Below, in pieces: positions 48,940 through 56,940 of a stretch of DNA of 64,000 bases; position 1 is the first letter of the stretch; each line of letters opens with the position of its first letter. A model generated the notes under the pieces. That model searched no databases. It worked only from the letters and a program-made list of their open reading frames with translations, and was not told where the DNA came from. Position numbers and translations under genes: made by a program. The DNA comes from Desulfuromonas sp. KJ2020 (GTDB lineage: Bacteria; Desulfobacterota; Desulfuromonadia; Desulfuromonadales; SZUA-540). The stretch is taken from NCBI RefSeq assembly GCF_024197615.1, contig NZ_JAKUKE010000003.1, positions 727,717-791,716 of the forward strand, read 5' to 3'.

Positions 48940-51159
48940 ATGATTCTCCGACAGGTAGATCTCAAACGTTTTGGCAAGTTCGATGAACGCTCCTTTGAGT
49001 TCCGGCGTGGGCTCAATATCGTTATCGGACCCAACGAAGCGGGCAAGTCCACTTTGATGGAAGCGGTTCCCGCCGCACTCTTCGGAGTTCGTGATAAGGA
49101 TCGTTTCAAAAAGTGGGGAAGGGCGGCCGATTGCCAGGTTGCCATCGCTTTTGAAAGCGGGGATCGTTTTGTCCGGATTGAACGCAACCTTCTCACCGAT
49201 AGGGTCCGTCTCAAGGAAACCGATGATCTTTATCAGGTCCTTTATGAATTTGAAGGGAAGGTCTCACCCCTGGGGAGATCTGCAGAGCGGCTTGAGTATT
49301 TTTCCCGGCTGGCTCAATTTATCCCGGTTATAGAAAACGATCTTTTTCGTGCCTCCGTTTTTTTTGGGCAGGGGCGTCTGGAACTGGACGGTAAGAGCGG
49401 GATTGGAGACCGGATCAAGGCCCTCCTTTCCGGCTATCTCGATATCGACTATGATCGCGTGCTGTCAGGCCTGCATGACGATTATTTCTTTATCACCCGG
49501 GAGAACCCCTGGGGAAAAGACAAAACCCTCGACCGTGACCTGGAACAGACCAAGACACGCCTGAATGAAGTCGGCCAGCAGAGGGAAGCCCTCCATAAAA
49601 TCGTGGCGGATATGGTGGAGATTCGACAGCGGATTCGCGAGATGCAGGACTCCATCCAAAATGACAGGACGAATTGTGTGCGAGGGCAAAAATATCTTGC
49701 CTACGTTCGTCAACAATGGCATCTCGACGAACAGCAGCGAAAGTTGCAGGAAGAATATGAGCGACTGAATCAGCAACACGACAAGGTTGTTGCTCTCTCC
49801 AGCAAAAGAGACGCTCTGCAGAATGAGCTTGATTCGCTGGGAGTCTCGGCCGAACTCGCCGATTCCCTTCCCATGCTGGTCAAAGAGGGGGAGGAAACCC
49901 GGCAAAGGCTTATCCAGTTGCAGGAAGATGGAAATGCGCTCCGACAGGAGTTGCTGGCGTGTGCCCCACCTTTGCGGCGATGGCCGATCCTGCTTACCGC
50001 CGTGGCTCTCCTTGCGGGAGCAGGGGGCAGCTGGTTGTTCCCGTTCCATTGGCCTTACGCATTGCTGATATCGATTCTTTTTATTTCCATGGCTTGGGCC
50101 TTGTACGTTTGGCGCAGTGGTACGCTAAAGGCCTACACTGAGGGTCTCAAAGGGCAGTTGCGCATCGTCGAACAAGGACGAGAGAAGGCCCAGATCCGGC
50201 TTGATGAGATCGATCGTATTCTGGAGGACGCAGGACAATCGCCCTTGAAGAAAGGGCAGGGGGCGCTTGAAGAAAAAGTCAGGCGACACAGTACGCTAAG
50301 AAAGGAGCTCGGTCAGGTCGAGGCGGCCCTGGATGTGCTTGAGAGCCTCGATGAACTGCACAAGGAAAAAGGTCGTCTGGCGAGAGAGTTGGCCATTGTG
50401 GCACAGCGCCTTGAGGAGAACCGCCCTCTCCGGGGGAAAAATCTCATTCCCCTGGAAGATCTGCCCCACGCCGAAGAGAAACTCAGGAGCCTGGAAAGCG
50501 CGGTTAAGGCCAGGGAAGAAGAGATCAAAGGCCTTTTGAGCCAGGATAAAGCCTGGTCAACCCAATTGGAGGAGTTGCCCCGGGTTGAAGCCGATGAAGC
50601 CAGGCTTATCAGGCGATATCGTTTTTTGAAGCATCGCAAAAAAGTACTGGCTACGGCGATCGAGCTGTTGTCCTCCTCGGTGGAGGAGTTTAGACGCACT
50701 TACCTGGAGCGCTTTCTTGCCGATATCACCAGGTATCTCGGGCTGATTTCCCTGGAGCACTATAAAGAAGTGGCCTGCGATGACAATTTTGAATTTTCCC
50801 TCAAGGTTCAGGGGCAGGGCTTCAAGCCTCTTGAGTTCTTCAGTCAGGGAACCCGAGACGCCGTTTTTCTGGCGATTCGCCTGGCGCTGAGTCGTCATTT
50901 GGCCAAAGGCAAAAAACTGCCGCTGCTGCTCGACGATCCCTTGGTCAATCTCGATCGCCATCGCCTCACCGACACGATAAAAGCTCTGGAAGCGCTGAGC
51001 GTCGAACATCAGGTTATCTTCTTCACCCACGATGAAAGCCTTCTGAAGAGGGCCACCCGTGATCGCTGGAATTGTGTTTCCCTGAATGAAGCCAGAACGG
51101 ATAGCATAGCGAAAAATCCAGAAAGGAGCGAGAATGTCAACCAACTGTGTCTTCTGTAA
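48940..51159 (+). CDS. SbcC/Rad50-like AAA ATPase with central membrane helices (YhaN-like)
   Basis: 739 residues. Rad50/SMC-type head: Walker A GPNEAGKST (30-38), Q-loop region with FFGQGRLEL about 141-149, ABC signature FFSQGTRDAVFLAIRLALS (633-651), Walker B LPLLLDDP (660-667) and the switch His in FFTHD (694-698). Coiled coils about 195-340 and 395-600. Between them, two hydrophobic helices at about 349-367 and 371-391 take the place where Rad50 has its zinc hook, as in Bacillus YhaN. The 3' end overlaps the HIT gene by 26 bases. Confidence 0.88.
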   Translation: MILRQVDLKRFGKFDERSFEFRRGLNIVIGPNEAGKSTLMEAVPAALFGVRDKDRFKKWGRAADCQVAIAFESGDRFVRIERNLLTDRVRLKETDDLYQVLYEFEGKVSPLGRSAERLEYFSRLAQFIPVIENDLFRASVFFGQGRLELDGKSGIGDRIKALLSGYLDIDYDRVLSGLHDDYFFITRENPWGKDKTLDRDLEQTKTRLNEVGQQREALHKIVADMVEIRQRIREMQDSIQNDRTNCVRGQKYLAYVRQQWHLDEQQRKLQEEYERLNQQHDKVVALSSKRDALQNELDSLGVSAELADSLPMLVKEGEETRQRLIQLQEDGNALRQELLACAPPLRRWPILLTAVALLAGAGGSWLFPFHWPYALLISILFISMAWALYVWRSGTLKAYTEGLKGQLRIVEQGREKAQIRLDEIDRILEDAGQSPLKKGQGALEEKVRRHSTLRKELGQVEAALDVLESLDELHKEKGRLARELAIVAQRLEENRPLRGKNLIPLEDLPHAEEKLRSLESAVKAREEEIKGLLSQDKAWSTQLEELPRVEADEARLIRRYRFLKHRKKVLATAIELLSSSVEEFRRTYLERFLADITRYLGLISLEHYKEVACDDNFEFSLKVQGQGFKPLEFFSQGTRDAVFLAIRLALSRHLAKGKKLPLLLDDPLVNLDRHRLTDTIKALEALSVEHQVIFFTHDESLLKRATRDRWNCVSLNEARTDSIAKNPERSENVNQLCLL

Positions 51160-51481
51160 GATTATTTCCGGAGAGATCCCCGGTAAAATTGTTTATCAGG
51201 ACGATCTTGTGGTAGCGCTTCAGGATATCAATCCCCAGGCTCCCCATCATTATCTGCTTATGCCGAGAAAGCACATCGCTACCACTCTGGATTTGCAGGG
51301 GCAGGACGCGGAATGGTTGGGACATCTGTATCTGGTCGCGGGCAAACTGGCAAAGCAAGAAGGGTTTGCCGAAGACGGTTTTCGCATTGTCAATAATTGC
51401 AACGCCGCGGCCGGTCAGACCGTCTGGCATATCCATTTTCATCTTCTTGGCGGCAGGAACCTGTCCTGGCCACCGGGTTAG
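51134..51481 (+). CDS. HIT-family nucleotide hydrolase/transferase (HinT-like)
   Basis: 115 residues. NCVFCKIISGEIPGKIVYQDD is the HinT N-terminus (two Cys as in zinc-binding members), and the C-terminal TVWHIHFHLLGGR holds the H-x-H-x-H-x-x triad; the usual QTVxHxHxHxxGGR is fully met. HinT hydrolyses adenosine phosphoramidates such as lysyl-AMP. AAAGGAG lies about 7 bases upstream of the ATG, inside the end of the ATPase gene, so it is translationally linked. Confidence 0.94.
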   Translation: MSTNCVFCKIISGEIPGKIVYQDDLVVALQDINPQAPHHYLLMPRKHIATTLDLQGQDAEWLGHLYLVAGKLAKQEGFAEDGFRIVNNCNAAAGQTVWHIHFHLLGGRNLSWPPG

Positions 51482-51570
51482 ATGGGGTTCGGATTGTCAA
51501 TTACGATGTTATCTGTGATATTCTAGATTAACTTTTCGAATAATTCCTGCAGTCGACGGAGCACCTTTTC

Positions 51571-53016
51571 TTGAATCAGCAAGAACAACGCATAGAAAAG
51601 CGCATGATTAACGAGATCATGGAGCTTCTGGTAACCCATTACGGGGGTGGCTTGAGTGACGAGGAGCTTGATGTAGGCATAGACTCCCTGCAGAAAGCCA
51701 TTCAAGTCGCCAGAAGCTCCCATGCCGAGCAGGTGCGCAAATCAGGGGAACCTTATTTTTTTCATCCCCTGCGGGTCGCTCATATGGCTTCCCGGCATTG
51801 GATGGATTTTTCGTCCGTAATAGCCGCCATTCTTCATGATGTGGTGGAGGACACTCCCGTCACTTTAAACCAGATTGAAGGTGATTTCGGGGCCGAAGTG
51901 GCCCTGCTGGTCAACGGCCTGACCAAGGCGGCGGATGAAAAACTCAGTCGGGAAGCGCTTAAAGCAAAGACTTACCGCAAGCAGCTTCTCCTGGCTATGG
52001 AAGATGTACGGGTCCTCTGCCTCAAGTTCTGGGACCGCATGGACAACCTGCAGACAATTGCGGCGCTAAAACCCGAAAAACAGTCGCTGATTGCGGAAGA
52101 GACCCGCTCGGTGTACGTCCCGTTGGCCCGACATCTCGGGATGGGACATGTTGCGTCCGAGTTGGATGCCTTGTCGCTCGGTGTGCTCTATCCCCGGAGA
52201 GCGCAGCGATACAAACGGGCTGTCGAAGTGGTTAAGGCAGAGACCGAGGTTGATCTGAGAAAAATCCGCACTGAAATTATCCACGCCTTTGAGCATAACA
52301 AGGCACCCGTACTCCTCAAAGACCGCTGGCGACCTTTTTCCATATCTGGGGCGCAGGCCATAAGTCGAGGGTTCCCGACGGTCTATACCTTGGAAATTCA
52401 AGTCGACAAAACCACGGACGCTTATCTGGGGCTCGGTCTGCTGCACGGCCTTTACTATCCGATCCCAGGCAAACTCAGGGACCATCTGAGCGTGCCTTCC
52501 CAGTTTGGTTACCAGGCTTTGAAGACAACCGTACAGGCCCATCAGTATCGTATGCGTGTCGAGATCACGACGCGAAAACTGGCCCGATTCAATGAGTCCG
52601 GCGTCCTGGCCCCAGGTTTCGAGTTCAAAAAAGGCAATTTCCGCGACTTGATGCGCTCCTTTCTCGAAGGAGAGTCCGCTATTGACACGGATGCCTTTCG
52701 TCTCGCTTCTGCCTCCATTCAGGTCTATACTCCCAAAGGCGAGACACGGATTCTTCCCGAGGGAAGCAGTGCTCTCGATCTGGCTTTTGATATCCATGAA
52801 GACCTTGGATTGTGTGCTCTTCGAGCACGAATCAACGGAAAAACCCGTCTGCTCAAATCGCGCCTCATGGATGGTGACCAGGTCGAGATTGAACGAAGTG
52901 GCAAGCCGCAAGTTCTTCCTAAATGGCTGGAGTGGGCCATTACACCACGAGCCCGCAATGCCATCCGACGTTATTTGAGATCCAGGGTGCTTGAAGGAGG
53001 GCAGGGTGATGTCTAA
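51571..53016 (+). CDS. Rel/SpoT-like protein: intact HD hydrolase, degenerate synthetase, TGS, no ACT
   Basis: 481 residues from TTG at 51571 (GGAG 9 bases upstream; ATG at 51604 is possible). HD domain with H65 (FFHPLRVAHM), H89-D90, E93-D94 (ILHDVVEDTP) and D155...N159 (KFWDRMDNLQT), so (p)ppGpp hydrolysis is plausible. Residues about 220-345 align with the synthetase: LHGLYYPIPGKLRDHLSVPSQFGYQALKTT remains, but the Y-G-R-x-K-x2-x-S-I and F-D-[IV]-x-[AG]-x-R segments are lost (DRWRPFSISGAQ, VYTLEIQV). TGS about 382-442. There is no ACT domain. Bifunctional RelA/SpoT proteins have about 700 residues. Likely a hydrolase or nucleotide sensor. Confidence 0.85.
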   Translation: MNQQEQRIEKRMINEIMELLVTHYGGGLSDEELDVGIDSLQKAIQVARSSHAEQVRKSGEPYFFHPLRVAHMASRHWMDFSSVIAAILHDVVEDTPVTLNQIEGDFGAEVALLVNGLTKAADEKLSREALKAKTYRKQLLLAMEDVRVLCLKFWDRMDNLQTIAALKPEKQSLIAEETRSVYVPLARHLGMGHVASELDALSLGVLYPRRAQRYKRAVEVVKAETEVDLRKIRTEIIHAFEHNKAPVLLKDRWRPFSISGAQAISRGFPTVYTLEIQVDKTTDAYLGLGLLHGLYYPIPGKLRDHLSVPSQFGYQALKTTVQAHQYRMRVEITTRKLARFNESGVLAPGFEFKKGNFRDLMRSFLEGESAIDTDAFRLASASIQVYTPKGETRILPEGSSALDLAFDIHEDLGLCALRARINGKTRLLKSRLMDGDQVEIERSGKPQVLPKWLEWAITPRARNAIRRYLRSRVLEGGQGDV

Positions 53017-54049
53017 AAGGTGGGCACAGAGGGTCCTGCCCTTGTTGTTTCTGCTGCTTTTTGTCGGACCGCCGCTGGCCTATTCTGCGACGGTTTTCGT
53101 TTACCACCGCTTCGGAGATGACCGCTATCCCTCCACCAACATCGCTCTCGATGTGTTCAGGTCCCAACTCGATCTGCTAAAAGCGCAAAGCTATACCGTA
53201 ATGTCCTTGGGAGAAATCGTGGCTCATCTGGAGCGAGGCGAGGCCCTTCCTGAAAAAACGGCAGGTCTTACCGTTGACGACGCCTACCAGTCCTTTTTGA
53301 CCGGGGCCTTGCCTCTGTTGCAGGAATATGGGTACAAGGCGACTCTTTTCGTCAACACCGATGCGGTCGGTGCCAAGGGCTATCTTTCCTGGGATGAACT
53401 GCGCGATATCTCCGCAGCAGGGATTGAAATTGGCAATCACTCAGCGTCTCACCCCTATATGGTCAACAGGAAAGAGGGAGAATCCGAAACCGCCTGGAAA
53501 GAGCGCATTCTTGCCGATATCCGCAAAGCACAAGACAAACTGAAACTTGAACTGGATGCCGAGCCCCAGCTTTTGGCTTATCCCTATGGTGAATATTCGC
53601 CGGAAATAATTGAAATCGTTGCCGGCCTTAATTTTAGAGGGGCGGCTGCTCAGCAGTCGGGTGTTATTGATATGGGAGCGGACAGATTTACCCTGCCTCG
53701 TTTCCCCATGGGTGGGCCTTATGCCACCCTGGACGGTTTTGCCGAAAAACTACCCATGAAGGCGCTGCCCCTCAAGGTGGTGTCTCCTGCAAGCCCGGTA
53801 ATTGAGGAAGAGGATCCGCCGCTGCTGATTGTTGATATCGAAGAAGGTGCGATAGACCTGTCAAGGCTGCGCTGTTTTGTCCAAGGACAGCCAGAAGCGA
53901 CCATCAGGCCCGATCCAGAAGTGACAGGGAGATATCGCATTCAGGCCAGGGAACCTCTGTCGGGACGGCGCAACAAATACACGCTCACGGCGCCAGGTAA
54001 AAAAGACGGCCGGTGGTACTGGTTCAGTCAGTTATGGATCAAGAGGTAG
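53009..54049 (+). CDS. Exported polysaccharide deacetylase (NodB-like)
   Basis: 346 residues, ATG at 53009 inside the end of the previous gene (8-base overlap), GGAGG upstream. Signal peptide LPLLFLLLFVGPPLAYS. NodB motifs: TVDDAYQSF (catalytic Asp-Asp), GNHSASHPYM (metal H-x3-H) and LLAYPYGEYSPE. The C-terminal 90 residues form a separate beta domain. Substrate (peptidoglycan, surface polysaccharide) is not known. Converges with the Bax-like gene. Start of the domain with VFVYHRFGDDRYPSTN fits PgaB/IcaB-like deacetylases. Confidence 0.92.
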   Translation: MSKRWAQRVLPLLFLLLFVGPPLAYSATVFVYHRFGDDRYPSTNIALDVFRSQLDLLKAQSYTVMSLGEIVAHLERGEALPEKTAGLTVDDAYQSFLTGALPLLQEYGYKATLFVNTDAVGAKGYLSWDELRDISAAGIEIGNHSASHPYMVNRKEGESETAWKERILADIRKAQDKLKLELDAEPQLLAYPYGEYSPEIIEIVAGLNFRGAAAQQSGVIDMGADRFTLPRFPMGGPYATLDGFAEKLPMKALPLKVVSPASPVIEEEDPPLLIVDIEEGAIDLSRLRCFVQGQPEATIRPDPEVTGRYRIQAREPLSGRRNKYTLTAPGKKDGRWYWFSQLWIKR

Positions 54050-54071
54050 CTGCCGGGAATGAAAAGAAAAA

Positions 54072-54983
54072 TCAGGATTTTCTGAGAGTGGCTGTGGATA
54101 AGCGGGAAAGACGGTTCAGCCGGATCATGGTTTTAATGTCTTCGATGTAGGCATCGCCCCTTTCAGAGTAGCGCTCCAGGCCTGTGGCCAGATCAATGCC
54201 TTTAGGAGAAATCCCAGCGTCTCTCAACTTGGCCCTCTTCTCCCGCAAACTACGGTAGGCCCAATGCGTGTTGATATTGGTCATATACGATTGCAGGGAT
54301 TCGTATATCGAATCGAAGCGACGTACTTCGTAGGTCGCCCCATCGGGACGATCTTTGGGGATGAGTCCCGTTCCGGGCGTGAAAGTCCATTCACCAAACA
54401 GGTTGTTGCCCATTTGGGCGAAACGAGAGGTGCCATAGCCCGATTCGGTTGCCGCCTGAGCCAAAACCAGCGATGGGGGTAGAATATCGACTCTCATCCG
54501 CAGATTGTCGCGAGCCTTGCTGCTGGATAAGATGTCTCCCTTGATCTTGTATTTCCGAGCCAGTACCGAAAGAAAATTTTTCTGCTCTTCAGATAAGGGT
54601 TGATCTGCGTCCAGGGCCTGATAGATGTCGAGAAGCAATTCCCTTTCCTGGGCAATTTCTTCGTTGATAATCAGCACCATCGGCAAAATGGATAGAAAAA
54701 AAAGGCGCTTTTTCTCACGAATGTCCTCGATGCCACTGAAATTATTAGGAATTGTTTTAAGAATAAAAGGTGGAACTCCTTGATCCAGGGTGTCCCAGTG
54801 GTAGTTGTTTTTCTCAAAAAAATGGCGCAGTTCCCCATGATCTACCATGGAGAACGTCTGTACATTGGCGGACTTGGGCAGGTAAGCGGAAGGATCAGTT
54901 TTCTGGCTTTCTACACATCCGGTTAACAGGATGAAAAAGAGCGGCACAGTTAGATTTTTCGCGATGTGGTGGAATGGAGCCAT
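54072..54983 (-). CDS. Bax-like glucosaminidase-domain lipoprotein
   Basis: 303 residues. Signal peptide with lipobox LLTGC (Cys23). Glucosaminidase (GH73-type) domain about 150-290: LVLAQAATESGYGTSRFAQMG carries the catalytic Glu, followed by NNLFGEWTF and RRFDSIYESLQSYMTNINTH, as in E. coli Bax. Likely trims glycan strands of peptidoglycan from the membrane side. Convergent with the deacetylase gene (22-base gap). Confidence 0.9.
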   Translation of the reverse strand: MAPFHHIAKNLTVPLFFILLTGCVESQKTDPSAYLPKSANVQTFSMVDHGELRHFFEKNNYHWDTLDQGVPPFILKTIPNNFSGIEDIREKKRLFFLSILPMVLIINEEIAQERELLLDIYQALDADQPLSEEQKNFLSVLARKYKIKGDILSSSKARDNLRMRVDILPPSLVLAQAATESGYGTSRFAQMGNNLFGEWTFTPGTGLIPKDRPDGATYEVRRFDSIYESLQSYMTNINTHWAYRSLREKRAKLRDAGISPKGIDLATGLERYSERGDAYIEDIKTMIRLNRLSRLSTATLRKS

Positions 54984-55104
54984 TGTTCACCTGTTTCATA
55001 CTGTTATTCAAGACGGCTACATTTAACATAAACTTAACAGTTAAGGCAAGGTGTGCAAGGCTGGCAAGATATCCTAGCCACGACTAAGAGGAGTGCGATT
55101 CAAA

Positions 55105-55521
55105 GTGAAATCCTATCGTCACGAACTGTTGTTTGAGGTCCCCGCCAGGCGCGGATTTGTCAATATCACTCCGTATGTTCGTCAATGTCTTGAAAAAAGC
55201 GGGATTAGGGAAGGGCTCTGTCTCGTCAACGCCATGCATATAACGGCCTCGGTCTTCATCAACGATGATGAGAGGGGTTTGCATCAGGATTTCGAAAGCT
55301 GGCTTGAGAGGTTGGCGCCCTATGACCCGGCCGGATACAAGCATCATCAAACCGGTGAAGACAACGGCGACGCTCATCTCAAACGTTCTGTCATGGGGCG
55401 GGAAGTGACGATTGCTGTTACAGACGGAGAACTTGACTTTGGGCCATGGGAGCAGATTTTTTACGGTGAATTTGACGGCATGCGCCCCAAAAGAGTGCTG
55501 GTTAAAATCATAGGAGATTAG
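55105..55521 (+). CDS. YjbQ/UPF0047-family protein
   Basis: 138 residues from GTG at 55105 (AGAGGAG 11 bases upstream; a GTG at 55093 overlaps that site). Family motifs: [76 protein letters not shown], with the conserved His residues. E. coli YjbQ shows weak thiamine-phosphate synthase activity, but the physiological role is unsettled. A 54-residue gene follows after 7 bases. Confidence 0.92.
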   Translation: MKSYRHELLFEVPARRGFVNITPYVRQCLEKSGIREGLCLVNAMHITASVFINDDERGLHQDFESWLERLAPYDPAGYKHHQTGEDNGDAHLKRSVMGREVTIAVTDGELDFGPWEQIFYGEFDGMRPKRVLVKIIGD

Positions 55522-55528
55522 GTGGTTT

Positions 55529-55693
55529 ATGGAGACGATTAAAACAGCTTCTTTTGAATATCTCATCGGCCTTGCCAAAAAAGAAACCGATGGGGGATAT
55601 ACCTTTACTCTGGATGGGGAATGTTATCGGATTCAAGATGTCCTCGAAATCTCCAGAATTGCAGAAAAACATGGTTATATAGTTATTTACTGA
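55529..55693 (+). CDS. Small hypothetical protein, 54 residues
   Basis: ATG at 55529, 7 bases after the YjbQ stop, with GGTGG 3 bases upstream. It starts METIKTASFEYLIGLAKK and ends EKHGYIVIY. Composition is protein-like, with a predicted helix, a beta hairpin (GGYTFTLDGECYRI) and another helix. I recognise no family. The close spacing suggests cotranscription with yjbQ. Confidence 0.55.
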   Translation: METIKTASFEYLIGLAKKETDGGYTFTLDGECYRIQDVLEISRIAEKHGYIVIY

Positions 55694-55834
55694 GACCCTG
55701 TTTCCTGTTTTTATCTTGTGATAAAAGCTCTTTTAAGTTATTGCAATATAAATACGAAAAAATATAGAAAAACGTTTTATTGTGTTGTAATATTTAAGTG
55801 CGTGCAGGTCAAATCTGTTGGAGAGGAGTTGCGC

Positions 55835-56263
55835 ATGCCCTTTCTTGACAGTGGTTTTTCAAATCCGCAACTCGCTATGGGGATCTTTTCTCTCTATGTG
55901 TTCGCGGTATCGTCCGTTCGCTTGATGGCCGATAATGAATTTCCGCGCTTGACGGCTATGAAAAGGTCGTGGGGGAGAACCCATGGCCTTGTAATGCATT
56001 TTGTGGGCAATGTCGGCCTGCCCATGATTCTCGGTATTGTTTTTCTCTGTCAGGGTGTCGTTGGGGTTGGGCAAAAGAGGGGGGCGCTGGAGGGAGCTGA
56101 AAAAGCCCCCGAGTTGAACCGTCTGCTTGTATCCACTCTCCGGGATTTTTCTTTGCCGCCTGACTTTTTACTGCTCGATCCACGGCTCAATGCCTTGGCA
56201 TTATCCTCCCTGGCTGAACTCAACCCTTCCGTCCTGGTGCACTGGGCCAGTCTCTGCCCATGA
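55835..56263 (+). CDS. Hypothetical membrane protein, 142 residues
   Basis: ATG at 55835 with GAGGAG 6-7 bases upstream. Two likely membrane helices, about 14-32 (MGIFSLYVFAVSSVRLMA) and about 60-82 (GNVGLPMILGIVFLCQG), then a soluble tail rich in Leu. No family recognised. Codon use is less GC-rich upstream than in it, and the preceding 140 bases are AT-rich. Converges with fxsA. Confidence 0.6.
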   Translation: MPFLDSGFSNPQLAMGIFSLYVFAVSSVRLMADNEFPRLTAMKRSWGRTHGLVMHFVGNVGLPMILGIVFLCQGVVGVGQKRGALEGAEKAPELNRLLVSTLRDFSLPPDFLLLDPRLNALALSSLAELNPSVLVHWASLCP

Positions 56264-56280
56264 TGGGCCCCTTCTGGGGC

Positions 56281-56676
56281 TCATTGCCTCCTGTAGATCT
56301 TTATGTTCCCCTCTGTCATATGGTTCTTTAGGTAGCTCAAAATTTTATTTTTAACAAATTTACGGGTCATCGGTGTCAATAAAATGAAACCGAGAAGGTC
56401 TGTGCAGAACCCGGGAGTCAGCAGGAGGATGCCCCCAACGAATATCAAGGCCGCATGGGCGAGGCTTTCGGCTGGCAGACGGTTTTGGTCTAGCGATTGA
56501 CGAATGTCGACAAGAACCTGGAAACCTTGGGAGCGCGCCAGGTAGGCCCCGGCTATTCCTGTCATGATAATGAGGGCGATTGTTGGTAGAGGGCCAATGA
56601 GCTTTCCTGCCTCAAGCAGGACGTAGACCTCCATGATCGGGACAATGATGAAGATTAGCAAAAGCTTTATAAACAT
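56281..56676 (-). CDS. fxsA: FxsA-family cytoplasmic membrane protein
   Basis: 131 residues. Hydrophobic N-terminus LLLIFIIVPIMEVYVLLEAGKLIGPLPTIALIIMTGIAGAYLARSQG split here: the IVPIMEVYVL and GAYLARSQG elements are family hallmarks, and GGILLLTPGFCTDLLGFILL is the second conserved part. About four helices. In E. coli FxsA relieves F-plasmid exclusion of phage T7; the general role is unknown. It is separated by 264 bases from mazG upstream on the same strand. Confidence 0.92.
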   Translation of the reverse strand: MFIKLLLIFIIVPIMEVYVLLEAGKLIGPLPTIALIIMTGIAGAYLARSQGFQVLVDIRQSLDQNRLPAESLAHAALIFVGGILLLTPGFCTDLLGFILLTPMTRKFVKNKILSYLKNHMTEGNIKIYRRQ

Positions 56677-56940
56677 ATCTCTCCGTTTTTCTCTTTTGAT
56701 TGTTGAGGTTTGAGGAGGGGGTGATCTTTTGGGGCTCTTTTTGCCAACACATACCTAATGCATCGAAAATAAAGGGAAAAAAGATTGCACAAATAATAGG
56801 CAATACGCTATTTAACGGTTGAGTCCATTCACTGGAGGCAATATCCACAGGGGTGTGCACAAGTTGTCCACTGTTTGTGTGGAAAAGAAAGGGACCTGCC
56901 TGAAAGCTAAGAGTTTTTGGCAATGATAACCCGATGGGGT
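56677..56940. other. 264-base intergenic region with DnaA-box-like cluster
   Basis: No gene seen. An AT-rich stretch (about 56750-56820) is followed by four near-matches to the DnaA box within 46 bases: ATATCCACA (56841-56849), TGTGCACAA (56854-56862, reverse), TTGTCCACT (56864-56872) and TGTGGAAAA (56878-56886, reverse). Function unproven. Confidence 0.35.

Noticed and set aside
56267-56280. GCCCC / GGGGC hairpin between the convergent membrane protein gene and fxsA
   Set aside because: Five base pairs and no T-run on either strand, too weak to call a terminator.
56677-56940. Replication origin between fxsA and mazG
   Set aside because: DnaA-like boxes are present, but genes on the left run toward it and those on the right away from it in the same direction, and no dnaA, dnaN or gidA is near; kept only as a low-interest observation.
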